Notes: a model not told the origin generated them from the sequence alone. A DNA stretch of 64,000 nt from Prorocentrum cordatum (GCA_963575745.1 CAUYUJ010011447.1:959501-1023500), one strand, 5' to 3'. Positions 1-12,231 are shown, numbered from the stretch's first letter. Translations and numbers: made by a program.

Positions 1-660
1 CCCCCGATGGGGGGTGGGGCGCTAAAGGACCCCCCCCCCCCCTCCCCTTAATTTGATCGACGTCCTCCAACATGACCCCAAGCGCGGCCCGAAAGCCCCC
101 GGGATCGCCCCGAGAAGCGCCCAGACTGCCCCAAGAAGCGCCCAAGGGGCCCCCAAGAGGTCCCCAGGAGACCCCCCAAGAAGCCTCAAGAGGACAACCG
201 AAACAAATGTTTGAGACGCTTCTGGCTCTTCGGTCCGCCGTCCTCTTCCTCTGCCTCATCAACCTATTCCCCCCCCCCTCCCTCCCCCCCTTCATCCTGG
301 CGCGCTTCATCCTCCCCCCCCCCCCCCCCTACTTCTCATCATTATCATCATTATCCGCCTTCGCGCCCTTCCCATCCTCGCCCAACTCCATCTCCCCCTC
401 ATCATTCTGATCATCCTGCTCCTCCTCATCATCCTCTTCACCCTCATCATCATCATCTTCCTCCTCCTCCTGCGACGACGACGACGGTTCCTCCTCCTCC
501 CCCCCCTTTTTGGGAGGGTCTAAGGCAGCCCCCCCCCGCCCTTTGTTCTTATGCACGCCCCCCTGCTTCCCTGATCAACTCAACTCCTCTACAGCACCGT
601 TTCTGGATGGGATGGTGGGGCCACGCGAAGCGTCGACAATTTTCGATATCTCCAAAAACG
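1..660 (+). repeat. Dispersed repeat, copy A (12-bp-periodic block, C-rich/TCC-CAT tract, conserved tail)
   Basis: From about 70 to 200 the sequence is a run of diverged ~11-12 bp units of the type CCAAGAGGCCCC. A C-homopolymer and TCC/ATC-rich tract follows (260-510). A conserved tail ends at about 640 (TTCTGGATGGGATGGTGGGG, then a CGCGAAGCGTCGACA word). The same order of parts recurs at 10090-10730, and part of it inverted at 19130-19480, so this is one repeat family and not a gene. Open frames here are translations of the repeat. Confidence 0.7.
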
Positions 661-783
661 TATGCTGCGCGGTCGAGTTGGTTTGTCGTCTCAGCAGTCC
701 AGGGCTCTCGTCCAGCTTGCTTCACTGTTGGTTTCGACTCCATGTCGGGGGCGGGTGGCGGCGCTGCTGGGGGCTGTCGGCGG

Positions 784-3700
784 TCACTCCCTCTGAGTCC
801 AATCCGCAACGCTGCCGCGTTGTAAAAAATATGCTTTCAAGGAATGCATGCCCAATGTCTTTTTAGCGATGTGGACTGGGGCCTGGTATTTGCCTAGATT
901 GCAGCGCTCGCAATTGTTCTTCAAAAAAACGTGGTCGACCAAGCCTCTCCAAATGGTTTCAGCATCTCCAGAGGCCGAGGCTGGGTCCACCTGGAGGATG
1001 GAGGAGAGGAAGGACGATGGGAGGCAACATCATGGATGGGGAGGAGGGCGGGGGGGGCGGGGCGACGAGGAGGGGGCGACGGAGGAAGAGGAGGAGGAAC
1101 AATAACACAATGACGACGATGAAGGGATGAAGGAGATGGGCGGGGGATGACGAGGAGGACGAAGAAGGCGGAGGGAGGCGCGAAGAGAGGGGGAGGGGGC
1201 GGAGGAGGGGAGGAGGAGCTGGAACACAATGGCGACGAGGAGGGGATGAAGGAGATGAGGGGCGAGGAGGAGGGGGAGAGGGGAGAGAGGCCCACCCCCA
1301 ATTGCATGCGGATGTACGGCAAATACAGCTGGAAGATCGAGTCGGCGTCGCATGTGCAGCTGGAAAGATGGCCCCGCACTGCTCCTCGGAGTTGCTGAAG
1401 CCGGGGGGGGGGGGGTGAAAGTGTTGACCCGTACGCGCAGTTTTGTGCTGTAGCCATGGGCACTTGGAACTTCCACAGGTTAGCATTCCTGGGGCGACAG
1501 CAGCAGAAGAGACAACATGGATGCGAGGGAGCGGTGCGATGGGGGGACGGGGCGGGGGAGGGGCAAGACGTAAAGGAGGGGCTAGAGGGAGAGGGTGCAT
1601 AAAAAAAGGAAAGACGGTGCCTGGGGAGGACAGGAGTGCTAGAGGGTGCCCTAGGGAGAGGGGGGGGGGGCATTATAGACGGTAGGCTGCGGAGGCCGAG
1701 GAGGCTGAGGACGGGTGCGAAGGAGGCCGAGGAGGCTGATGAGGCTGAGAGGGCTGGCGAGGCTGAGGAGGCCGATGAGGCTGACGAGGCCGACGGGGCC
1801 GAAGGGCCTCCTCGAGGAGGCTGAGGAACTGAGGAGGCAGAGGAGGCTGGACGGGGCTAAGCCTCACCATCGTCAAGCGCATCCCAATAGTCGTCGCCAC
1901 CGTCGCCGCCGCCGCCGTCGTCGCCAAAATCGCCGCCGTCATCGCCGTTAGCCCGAACGACGTCGTCATCGTCGGCTGCCCCATCGTAGTTGTCGCCATC
2001 GTCGCCTTCGCCGTTGCCAGCCTCATCGCAATCGTCGCCATCACCACAGCCATCGCCCCAAAGTGGAAAGGGCGGCGCGGGGTCCGCAGGATGCCCTTGC
2101 AAGCGTTGTTCAGGCCGTGGCTGGTGTCATAATCCCAATTGATATACAGATTCAGCTCGGGTTGGAAGGATGCGAAAAAATCCGCGGCGACCATGTCGGG
2201 GCCCATGTCCGTCGCAAGGTTGAGCCTCGGCCACTCGAACGGCGAGAGGGCCCACGTGCCGTCGCCATTCTTGGGGATGCGGAAGTCGGCCAGCTTCGCG
2301 CCCGCGGGCCCGCGGAGCATATTGTCGACGTGCATGATGCCCTGGTACGTCTTGGCGCGCTGGCCTGGGCCCTCGGAAGCTGGCACCTTCTCGCCCATCC
2401 TGCGCCCCACGACCGTCCTGGGCTGGAGGCGCGCGGGAGGGAAGGCGACGGCGGGGGCCGCGAGGCAACGCGCCCTCGCGAGAGGAGGGGGGAAGGGGCA
2501 GAGGGGGGGCAGGATGGGGGGGGCAGGGGGAAGCCCCCGTGGGCTTGCGCCGCCAGGAGGAGGCGGAGGATGAGGAGGGGGAAGGACGGGGGGGGGGGAG
2601 CAAGGCGACGCGGAGGAGAAGGACAGGAACCCGTCGGCGCCCGCCGCCAGGACGAAGGAGATATGCAAGAAAAGGAAGAGGCACCCTACCCCCAGGAAGC
2701 CCGAACGGGCGCAGGAACGGCCCCTCCGACCCCCCCCCCCCCCCCCCTCACATGCAGGCGGCGGAAGCCGACGGGGGCCCCCTCCTCCTCCTTCTCCTCC
2801 TCGTCCTCCTTCCCGTTCTTCCCGTCCTACTGCCCCTCGCCTTCCGTCTCCTAGCCCTCTTCCTCGCCCTGGCGGCGGCCACGGAGGGCGCCGTCTCTCC
2901 GCCCCCCCCCCCCCCCGGCCACCCACCCCCAGCACCCCTCCTCCTCCTGCCCCCCCGTCAAGCCCCCCAGCCCGCCCCCCTCCCCCGCAAGGGTCCGTCC
3001 TGCAGTGCGCGCGGTGGGCTTCGTGGGCAGCAGCCACGCCCTCGTCGTCCAAGAAGCAGTCCTCCTCCATGTGCTGCGCTGGCACCTAGGGGCTGGGGAG
3101 GGAGGGGGGGGCCTCGGCGAGCCCCGAGGGCCCTTTGGGGCGCTACCCGAAGCCCTCTCCAGGGCGAGGGGGGTCTTCGGGAGGGGGGGGGCGCGGAAGC
3201 CACCCCTATCGAGGATGGCTCTTCCGAAGAGACCCCCCCCACCCCCCCCCCCCCTGTTCCCGGCAACTGCGGTTTCGGCCCTGGGGAAGCCCGCAAACCC
3301 TGTGAGGGGTCTCATGTGGGACCCCCCCCCCCCCTCTTCCCGGCAACATCGCGAGTCGGGGGGCTGGCGGTGGAAGACCGCTGGCAGAGGGGCAGGGCAG
3401 GCGGGATGCAGAGCTGGGGGCGGGTGGAAACAAAAAGCGAAGCAGATGGGCACACGGGCTGACGATGAATCGGATGGTCGGGAGAGACTCGGCTGAGGGA
3501 GCGAGGGGGGTGGAAGGGGGGCGGAGGGTAGAGGGCGCGAGGGGCGAGAGGGAAGAACAACCAACAGCAACGCCAAACAACAACCACACCAACACCAGCA
3601 ACACCAGCATCATCAACAACAAAAACACCATGCGCAACATACACCAACACCACAAATACTCACAGCAGCAACAACAAACAACAATAAAACAACCAGAAAC

Positions 3701-6700
3701 ATATCAACAACAAAATATCAACAAACACAACCATCACCAACCACAACCAAAAACGAACACCAACACCAGCAGCAACAACACCAACAACGGCAACAACATA
3801 ACTACAACGCCAAACAACATGAACCAACGAACACCAACACGCAACACATCAACGCACGCCAGCAATCATACATCAAAGCGCAGCAAAAACAACCAACAAG
3901 CAACAATGGAACAACACCATCAACAACGACACACAACAACGATACACAACAACATCACCAACAACATCAACAAACACACCAAACAGCATCAGCAACACCG
4001 ACAAACAACACCAACACCCACAACAGCAAACAACACTAAACAGCAACAACCATCAACAAAGCACAACAACAAACAATATCACACCAACACAACAACAACA
4101 TGAACACCCGTGCTGAATATACATCACATACATCACCTATGATTTGTACATATAGTGACGGTTCACCTTCAAAACCGAACTCCCGTCTGGATGGGCATCG
4201 TCGGAGCAATCACTGTTCCTTTTCAAAGCGGATTTCCAACACCGTCCCATCGTCATCATTACCACCAGCATCGTCATCATCACTCGCATCATCATCGTCA
4301 TAATCACCATCGTCGTCGTTTTTGCCGCCGACCAAAGGACACTCACAAGTGCATGACATAATTGCGGCCCGCCTCCACGTCGCTGAGCGGGCAATGCGCC
4401 AGCGACGTGGGAAACCCCCGCACCCCGCCAACAACCCCCTCACCCCGCCAACAACCCCCTCACCCCACCAACAACCCACTCACTCCACCAAGGGCCACTT
4501 ATGGATGAAAGGCCCTGGCGACCCTGGCCGCGCCCCCCCCCCCCCGCGCGCCCCCCCCCCCCCCCCGCCCCCCCACCCCCCTCCCCCCGCAGCAAAGCTG
4601 GGCGCGCCTCTGGCGCGGGGGAGGGGGGGGGGGGAGGGGGCGGGGCTGAGCCCTAGCGGCCCAACCCATTCCAGCAGCAGCCTGCCCTCGGGCAGGCGCC
4701 ACCTGTGCTCGCGACCCTCACCGTAGCACCCCTGCGTCGAGTACACCTCGCACGCGCAGGCGACCGCCGCATGCCACACCCGTGGAACCCACAGTGGCAG
4801 CCACGAGGCCTGCTCGCGACGCCACCAAGATGACCTCGGGCGATGGCCCCGCCCACGACGGCCGCCTCGCGGCATCGTGTCTGAACCGAATCAACGTGCG
4901 CGCCGCGCGCGCGGCTGGGCGCACCGTGCGCGCCATCATCATCACCACCCTCCTCATCAGCATCATCGCAATCACCACCAGCATGATCATCGTTATGATC
5001 ATCATCATCATCGCGACCACCATGATCACCATCGTGGTGAGCATCACATACGTTATACTCACCAGCACCATCCTCGCCACTATCATCACCATCGCTACCA
5101 ACAACATCATCATCGTCCTCATCATCGTTGTCATCATCGTCCTCATCATCGTTATCGTCATCGTCAGCATTACCATGACCACCATCACTCATCATCCGCA
5201 TCATCACCACCATCACCACCGCCGTCATCAGCATTCTCATCGCATGCCCCTGCCCCGCCCACCCAAAACCAACGCCCCCTGAATCAAGCACCCGCCCACG
5301 GCTCCGAATCGGCCGCGGCCCCGACTCGGACTTCGGTCCAGAGACGGCGTCGACGACGATCGGCAGCCGCAAATTGGAACGTCCACGACCAGCGATGGGC
5401 ATCCTAGGTCCTCCTCCTCCTCGACCGTCGCCCCTTCCCACTCGCCGTCGCCATCTGCCCCATCCGCCCACCGCCCCCGCTAGCTATCGGGGCGCCTGCG
5501 GGAGGCAGATCGCTGTCACGCCAGAGGACTGGTCCATGATGGCCGCGCACGACGCGGCGTTGTCGGCGCCGCTCTTCGCGCCGCCGGGGCCCGCCAACGA
5601 CAGGATGCGTTTGCCCTGGGGGAGGCGGGGTCGGAGGGAAAGGGTGATAGGAGGAGCGCGAGGGATAGGAAGGATAAGGATCCAGCGTCGTCGTCATCGC
5701 CATCATCGGCGCCGTCGCTGCCGCCGTCGTCGTCAACGCCGACGCCCTCGCCGTCGCCGTCGCGAGCCGACACGGAAGCGGGGAAATGCTGCAACAATAA
5801 TGCTGGTGATGGAAGGGGCGGGGGTCAAGGCGGCGGCAGCCGCTGGGGACAGCGGGAATGCGAGGCGCGGAGAAGCAACGAGACCCCGAGATGCGTCCAA
5901 TAGGCACATGGCCTTCTGCCCCCTCCTCCTGCTCATCTGCCCATTGGTGTTCCTGATCCTCCTCCCCCGCCCTCCCCTCCCACAGCCGCAGCACCGTTCG
6001 AAAGATAACGTCTGCCCCCTTCTTTGCCCCGAGACTTTCCTGGGCCACATCAACCCCCCTGGACATCGTCTCTAAATGGGCTGGTGGTGAGGCGCGTGTG
6101 CTCAAGAATTGCTGAGCACGACAGTGGAATAAAACGACGCTCCTCAAACTTGGCCCTCGTCGCTGCCACGTGCCTGCACAACTCCCGCTCTGTCTTGCGC
6201 CAGCACTTCGGGTGGTAGGCAGGGTAGTACTGGCAATACTTCGCGCCGCTGTCGCCCACCCCCAACGGCAGCGCCATGCCGTCGGGGCCCCGACGAGGAT
6301 GCGGCCCGCTGAGGCGATCCTCGATGACGCCGCCGATGCAATGCAGCACCTACTACGACAAGACGCGAACAATACGACAACGCATGCTGGAGCAACCGAG
6401 CAGGCGACCGACCTTGAGAACACAGGCAGCGGCAAAGCATGGCCATGGGTGGCGGGTGGGGGAAGGGGGGGGGGCAGATGACAGGGCTGAACATCGACAT
6501 ACATATACAGCCCAACCATGACCATAAAAACAGGAACACTTCGCAAACTCGATGGGTCGATTGCGAGATCGGCAAGTGGCTAGTGAATTCATCATACACA
6601 CCGCGAGGCCGAAGAACGGAAGAGCGATACTGAGAGATAGAAGGGCAATGAGAAGGACAGGGATAGAGGGCCAACTCATCGTGCGTGTGTGTGCATACGG

Positions 6701-7127
6701 CGATATGGAAAAATAAAATGGTAGCGATATCGGCGATTCCAGAGAGAGAGAAGGCGGTGTATGCATAGACTAATCGGGTGATCGTGCAACCGAAGGCGTG
6801 TGGCCGTACATATATATATATATATACATAGCTGTATATTGGCATATGAGTGTAATCTCACGGGGGCGATATATACAAATACAGCGGCCGAGAAGGTGAC
6901 AAATTGTGAGCCACGGACACGATATAAGGCGAGCGCTCGTTTCCACCGTTTGTTGCGCTAAAGGTTGCAACATAGGTTGTCGCACAGGTTGTTGCCTGGG
7001 TCGCGCCCCTGGCTGCGTCGCACAGGCCAGCCAAAACAACTCGTTGCACCACTGGTTGCGCCAAGCGCTCGGGCACGGACGACAAGGCGTCGAAAATGCG
7101 CGCCGCCCCGCCCAGACCCTGATGCAT
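784..7127 (-). CDS. Gene 3: spliced gene, member of an unnamed dinoflagellate protein family (tentative)
   Basis: I place exons at 7127-~7020 (ATG at 7127-7125, reading MHQGLGGAARIFDALSSVPE), 6349-5977, 5615-5496, 4809-4666, 3073-3000, 2417-~2096, 1488-1429, 1394-1296 and 990-784, with stop TGA at 786-784. Exon 2 holds a Cys/His/Tyr-rich patch (KYCQYYPAYHPKCW). The 2417 exon carries LATDMGPDMVAADFF and DYDTSHGLNNAC. The last exons carry NLWKFQVPMATAQNCAYG, DADSIFQLYLPYIRMQLG and RCNLGKY. This motif order resembles, from memory, a large uncharacterised dinoflagellate family; I know no function for it. Phase closes exactly at 5615/5496, 4809/4666, 3073/3000 and 1296/990. Frame slips by one base near 6055 (a run of six C) and near 1345, and the 2096/1488 junction does not close, so the copy may be damaged or the assembly may contain indels. 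The first exon's donor is uncertain. Confidence 0.6.
3545..4105 (+). repeat. CAACA/ACACCA-type low-complexity tract in or beside a gene 3 intron
   Basis: Almost pure A/C sequence on the plus strand made of CAA, CAC and ACA triplets. A long Asn/Thr/Gln/His open frame runs through it but shows no protein-like composition. It lies between gene 3 exons 4809-4666 and 3073-3000, so it is probably intronic. Confidence 0.8.
4900..5260 (+). repeat. ATC/CAT trinucleotide-rich tract in a gene 3 intron
   Basis: Interrupted CAT/ATC/CAC triplets lie between gene 3 exons at 5496 and 4809. Both strands give long His- or Asp-rich open frames; these are repeat translations. Confidence 0.8.
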
Positions 7128-7179
7128 CGAAGTTACACCTTCTAAAAGCAAACTCGACTCAAATTGTGAAATGCTACAA
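7128..7179 (-). promoter_or_regulatory. Gene 2-gene 3 intergenic spacer with probable trans-splice acceptor
   Basis: Only 52 bp separate the stop of gene 2 (TAG, 7182-7180) from the ATG of gene 3 (7127-7125). Read on the minus strand the spacer ends in GTTTGCTTTTAG followed by 14 nt and the ATG. A pyrimidine-rich stretch ending in AG at 7143-7142 is what a spliced-leader acceptor should look like. Dinoflagellates are known to trans-splice DinoSL to the 5' ends of mRNAs from head-to-tail genes. The use of this particular AG is inferred. Confidence 0.5.
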
Positions 7180-10100
7180 CTAAACGATCGCCTGCTTAAC
7201 GATGGCCTGGTTCCACTCGTTGTGCTCCTTGTAGGAGAAGTTGCACAGCGAAGAGAAAAACGTGATGAAGTCGCTGCCGTCCAGGCCGAAGAAGTTGGTC
7301 ACCTGCTCCGACAAGTCGCTCGCTCGGGATCATGCCATGCTCCCACAAGTCCCCGACGCCATCGAGGACGACCTTCCCGTCCACCACGGACAAGGAGGCA
7401 GGGCACTTGCCAGCGTAGACGGAGTTGGCCTGCACAAAAAAGGAGGGCATCGACGCTCGACGTCGTCGTCGTCGGTCGTCGTCGTCGCCGCCGTCGTCGA
7501 CCGCCGTCGCCGCCATCGTCCGTCGTTGTCGCCCGCCGTCGACATCCGAACTCGTCGTCCACAGTCGTCGTCCGTCGTCGTCTTCGCAGATCGTTCGTCT
7601 CCGTTCGGCCCAGCACTCATCCACATAAGGATGGCGTTGGCGATGTGGGTGCCGCGCGCATTCAATTTGTCAGAGCGAAACAGAAAAACACTTTAAAAGA
7701 AAAAACAAAAATAGATTGGCGGACAAACCAACCATATGCAATAGCAGATACCCCGCGCGAGTGAGGCAAAAGGGCGGGCGGGGCGAGCAAGCTACAATTA
7801 GCGTAAACCCGAGCGTTCCTCGCATGGGTAGCGCGTGCAACCCTGGCTGGACCGAACAGTAAAGGATTCGTCGTCGTCTCGATCGTCGCCGTCGACACCG
7901 CGATCGTTGTCGTCGTCGGCGTCGTCGTCGCGGTCGTCGCCGTCGTCGCCGTATCCTTTAATGGTTTCGTCACCATCGGCAGCGCCTTCATTCAATGACG
8001 TCGTCGGCGCCGTCATCGCCGTCAGCGTGATCGCCGCCGTCGCGATGGTCGTCGTTGCTCGCCGTGGCGATGGTCATCGTGATCGCTGCTGCGTCCGTCG
8101 TCGTGGTCGTCGCCGTCGGAGTCGACTTCGCAGAGGTCGCCGTCGTTGTCGCCGCCATCGTCGCCATCGGCGTCGTCACGGTGTGACCGTGAGCCAAACA
8201 TGCAATGTTAGTTGAAGTTAATGGGCACTACTCACACATCGCACACACGTGTACCCATAAAGCACATGGCGTACCTATCCCATACCAAACAGTACCAGCC
8301 ATCAGGTTACACGATTATGTGTGGTGCAATGGACGGGACTGCGCGTGTGGCGGAACATGCTGTTAGTGTGTATATGATCTATATTCGTTGCATCAGGGTA
8401 ACCTGTTACAGTACACACATCAGATTGCAACCATTCGCCCTCGGGGCGGCCTTCGTGGCGAAGCGGTCCAAGCGCAAGCCAATCGTGAAGTTGGCAGGGG
8501 GCAGGCTCATGAGGCCGCGGAACAAGTCGACGAAGGCTGGCCAAGTCGAAGGATCTCTCAAGTTGCCGTGCCTCTCCGAGCTGGAAAGGCCAGACCTGTG
8601 CGCTATCACCAAGAGCAGCCTCAGCGACAGGCTGGGGAAGAGCAAGCACCGCTCGGGACAAAGGCGTTTCTGCTCGGGGTCGCATGGCTGGCTGCTCCTG
8701 CAAGTGCTATAGCCGAGACCAGCCTTCGCAGCATAACCCTTCCAACGATCTACCTTTCCGTGGAACCATTCCGAACCGCGCGAGCACGGTGGGGGAAGGC
8801 ACATCTTCCCCACAAGATCGATCACATCAACGTACACGTGCCCCGACCAACCGTGCTCGAAGACCGCTCCCTTCACAGTCAGCGCAGGGCGCCCAGCGGC
8901 CTCTGGAATGATGGTGAACGTGGCCATTGCGTGCGACTGCACCATGCTGAGCCGAGGGATGCGCGCGCCATCGGGGGCGACGAACATATCGTTCAGCACA
9001 TTGCCATCGCTGTAGTGATGAAGGCTCAGGAACTTCTGCGCGCGGTGCGCCTCCACGTCGGCATCGGAGTCGTCCAGGTCCGCACCCTTCGGGGCGATGA
9101 ACGCCTCCAGGCCGGGGTCGGAGGGGTCGCAGAACAACGCCCACTCCTGGCGGCGACCAGATGTGGCAAGAAGAGAATGACAACGCATGGGCGCGGGAGG
9201 GTGGGGGGGGGGGGGCTAGCCAAAACAACCACTCGCCAAATGAAACGATATCTATCGTAAGCCCACAACACTGTACTCTAGCTAGATGTGAGGCGCAACC
9301 TACGCGCGCGATTTATGCAGTATACGCGGTAGCACCACTGCGGTGCAAGCGAAATGTCGCAGGCCAGGCGGCAACGGCGGCAACGAGGCGGTCATGCCAA
9401 CAATCCTGCCCAAGCGAAGGGGGGCGACGAGGCGGCGACGGTGGCGACGAGACGGCCAGACCGACAAGCAGGCCCAGGGGGTGGGCGGCGACGAGCGGCG
9501 ACTAGCGGCGACGGCAAGGCGACCAGACCAGGCAAGCCCAGGTCCTTAGGATCCCACCATCCCTCTGGGCGCAAGTTGTCTAGAGCGCTTCCCCTTCCAA
9601 CCAAATTATTCCCCTTCGGGGAGGTGCCCGCGCACCCCCACCCCCTTCCCCTGGACCTGGGCGGGGGGTGGGGGCGCAGCGCGGCAGGGCGCCCCGCGTG
9701 GCACAATGCGGCCCCAAGATGGCCTCGGAGAGCCCAGGATGACCTCCAGGATGGCGCAAGGTGTCTAATATGCCTCAGAGTGGCTCCGCAGATGCTCCAT
9801 GAGGGCCCAAGTACGCTCCAATGGGGACTCAAGTGGACAAAGAGCTACCTAAAGAACCACCGCAGAAAAACCAAACCCTTGCAGGCCCAACTGAAAAGCA
9901 ATAAGCGTGCTTTCTCGCAGCGTCGCCTCTGATGGCCATCGAGGCCGCGAGATGGCTCCAAGATGGCCCACGATGGCCCCCAGAGAAGCCAAAGGGAGCC
10001 CCAAGACGGCCCCAATAGCGCCCAAGAGCGCTCCAAGAGCGCCCCAAGAGCGCCCCAATAAGCGATGCTGGGGGCTCACGAGGGCGGGCGCCAACTAGGG

Positions 10101-11442
10101 GGCCCCATTGTTTTGACCGGCGCCATCCAACATGACCTCAAGGGCGCCCCTAGAGCTCCCAAGAGCGCCCCAACAGCGCCCCAAGAAGCGCCCAGGCGGC
10201 CCCAAGAGGCGCCCAAGAAGCCTCCAAGAGGCCCCCCAAGATACCCCCAAGGAGCTTCAATAAGATCCCCGAACAGCGTTTAAGAGGCTTCAGGCTATTC
10301 GGATCGCCGTCCTCTTCCTCTTCCTCACCCACCTCTTCCTCATCCCCCCCCCCTCCCCCTTCCCCTCCCCATCCTCACCATGCTCATCCTTATCGTCATT
10401 ATCCTCCTTATCCTCCTTCTCGTCCCCCTTGCCCCCGCCCTGACCCATCGCATCCTCATCATTATCCTCCTCCTCCTCCTCGTCCTCCTCATCATCCTCT
10501 TCCTCGTCCCCCTATTTCGCCTCCTCCTCATGCGACGACGATTCCCCATCCACCCTCTCCTATTTGAGTGTATGCGACAGCTTCCCCGCCATTTCCTCTT
10601 CTGCATGCCCCCCGCTTCCGCGATAACCTTAGCCCCCCTGGGCATGGTTTCTGGATGGGCTGGCGGGGGAAGGGGGGGGGGGGGGGGCGGGGGGGGCGGG
10701 GCACGCGAAGCGTCAACAATAGAGACACGACGCCCTAAATACAGAGCATTGTCATATAGAAAATGCCCACGGTTACAAATTATGTGGGGTCGGTTGCTCT
10801 ACCCTAGGAACGATCATGTGCGGCGGTCGTTGCGAGGCGGCAGCTCACCGACCTCCTGCGTGGCGGCCGAGGCGATGACCTGGTGGATGGACCCCGGCGC
10901 GGGCTCGTCGTCGCACAAGGCGAACGCCCTGTCCGAGCACTGGAGCTTCAGCATGATGGCGCCGAAGAAAGGGGGGGGGGGAGCCCCAACACTAAGCCCC
11001 CCCCCCTGGCTGCCCACAACGGGCTTGAGGACAACAAATGGCGGGAAACTGCATTCGGGAAGGGCGCGAGCGGAATTGCTGACGAGCGCGCAACTGCGCA
11101 CTCCATCGATCCTCATCCCGCCGAACTCGGGCGCGAGATCCCGAGGGAAATTCGACCCAACAAAGCTCCAGGGTGCCAGGAGGGCCCGAAGGGGGGCGCG
11201 CGCATCATGCACGGCTGTCGGTAGCAAGAAATACAACCCCCTTGCAGAACAAAGCCCGAACCCTTGAACACGAGCCGTCTTGGAACCGCCGAGAACGCTC
11301 CCGCGAGCACCAAAGCACTGCCGACATACTGGCCAATCTCAACACGCGCCAGATCGCACCATTCCTGATGCGCCCTTTTTGCCGCGGCGCGCAGCACTCT
11401 CGAGTTGACGGACCCTGCTCCTGCACTCGGCCTAGGTGCAGC
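7180..11442 (-). CDS. Gene 2: spliced gene of unknown function (5' end uncertain)
   Basis: Exons read on the minus strand: 11442-11263 (60 codons, AAPRPSAGAG to AVPRRLVFK), ~10954-10853 (KLQCSDRAFALCDDEPAPGS), 9146-8806 (EWALFCDPSDPGLEAFIAPK through VYVDVIDLVGK), 8556-8451 (DPSTWPAFVDLFRGLMSLPP to RLDRFATK) and 7429-7180 (ANSVYAGKCPASLSVVDGK to EWNQAIVKQAIV, stop TAG). Phases close at 10853/9146, 8806/8556 and 8451/7429. The third exon is acidic (DLDDSDADVEAH). The last exon needs one base removed near 7331 to join GMIP to SDLSEQVTNFFGLDGSDF. The join between 11263 and 10954 is the least certain; an ATG at 10954-10952 could instead be a start. I recognise no domain. Gene 1 lies upstream and gene 3 52 bp downstream on the same strand. 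Confidence 0.6.
7440..7620 (+). repeat. CGT/GTC-rich tract in a gene 2 intron
   Basis: GTC/CGT triplets fill the interval just upstream (in sense) of the last gene 2 exon, and again at 7865-8180, downstream of exon 8556-8451's donor. Open frames rich in Arg, Ser or Asp in these tracts are repeat translations. Similar tracts sit in gene 1 and in the gene 1-gene 2 spacer (11470-11870). Confidence 0.75.
9545..9690 (+). repeat. Dispersed repeat module, inverted partner at 19915-20035
   Basis: The module starts CCACCATCCCTCTGGGCG, then TTCCCCTTCGGGGAGG, then a GGTGGGGG block. The same three blocks occur in the same order on the opposite strand at 20035-19915. It lies in the long intron between gene 2 exons 10853 and 9146 and precedes another copy of the 12-bp-periodic block (9700-10060). 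Confidence 0.65.
9700..10730 (+). repeat. Dispersed repeat, copies of the CCAAGAGGCCCC family (copy B)
   Basis: Two consecutive blocks of ~11-12 bp units (about 9700-10060 and 10135-10270) are followed by a TTCAGGCTATTCGG word, a TCC/ATC-rich tract, and the tail TTCTGGATGGGCTGGCGGGG with a G-homopolymer and CGCGAAGCGTCAACA (about 10645-10715). The part order matches copy A at 70-640. It lies inside the gene 2 intron region, so gene 2 has a recently or anciently inserted intronic repeat. Confidence 0.7.
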
Positions 11443-11459
11443 CTGGCAACTACATGGTC

Positions 11460-12230
11460 ATAGCGTGCTCTCCTGTTCACCCGTCGTCCACCGTCGTCGT
11501 ATTCGTGCTCGCCGTCGGCGGCGTCATTCATCGTCGTCGTGGTCGTGACCGTCGTCATCGTAATGCTCGCCCTGCGCGCGTCGTCGCAACCGCCCCCATC
11601 GTAGTCGCCATCGCCGTCGTCGTCGTCAGCAGCGGCATCGTCGCCGTCGTGGTCGTTATCGCCGTCGTCACCGTTCTCATCGCGATCGCTGTCAAAGTCG
11701 TCACTCGTCGTCGTCATCGTGATTAACGGCGTCGCGTAACGGATCTCGTCGCCGTCGTGACCGACGTCGTCGTCGAAGTCGTCGTCGTAGCTGTCGTCTC
11801 CGCCCTCGCCATCGTCGCCATAGTCCTCGCCGCCACCGCCGTCATAACCATCGTAGTCGTCGTGGGTCGGCACCACCATCTATCCAACATTTTCGCCGCC
11901 TTCCTCCGCTCCTCCACCCGCCCTCCTGCTCTCCCCCCTGACGACTCTCTCCCATCCACCTCCTCATCAAATCGACGCACCAGGGAGAGCGCGCTATGGA
12001 CCGCCCCCCCAAGACAAATTCGACCGAAGCTCAGGCCCACAAAAATCACACCAGGGGCTCGAGAGAGCGAGAAAGACGCGTCGGCCAGCGACCACTCGCG
12101 CGCCGACGCTCGTCGAAGGAGAGGGGGGGGGGGGGGGGGCGGAAGCCAGGGCGACCCAAGGCTTCTGAAACACCGACGCCCGATTAAAATCAGGGCCCCC
12201 CCCGAGCGAACGATTCAAAAAGAAGCCCGC
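11460..12230 (-). other. Gene 1-gene 2 spacer: CGT tracts and a weak exon-like segment
   Basis: Between the stop of gene 1 (12232) and the first mapped gene 2 exon (11442) there is a CGT/GTC-rich tract (11470-11870). Minus strand 12000-11875 reads SLVRRFDEEVDGRESSGGRA and EERRKAAKMLDRWWCRPT, which looks protein-like and could be the missing 5' exon of gene 2. A pyrimidine-rich GTGTTTCAG at about 12170 could be its trans-splice acceptor. I see no ATG that settles the start. Confidence 0.3.
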
Positions 12231-12231
12231 C

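Noticed and set aside
549-735. MESKPTVKQAGREPWTAE frame as a last exon of gene 3
   Set aside because: Gene 3 already ends with a good stop at 786-784, and the far half of this frame is the conserved tail of the dispersed repeat.
1673-3085. A 470-codon minus-strand open frame
   Set aside because: Only 2417-2096 and 3073-3000 read as exons of gene 3; the rest is C/G-homopolymer and GGA/ATC repeat inside introns.
10519-10730. Tail of repeat copy B as a gene 2 exon
   Set aside because: The same sequence with the same flanks occurs in copy A and copy C of the dispersed repeat.
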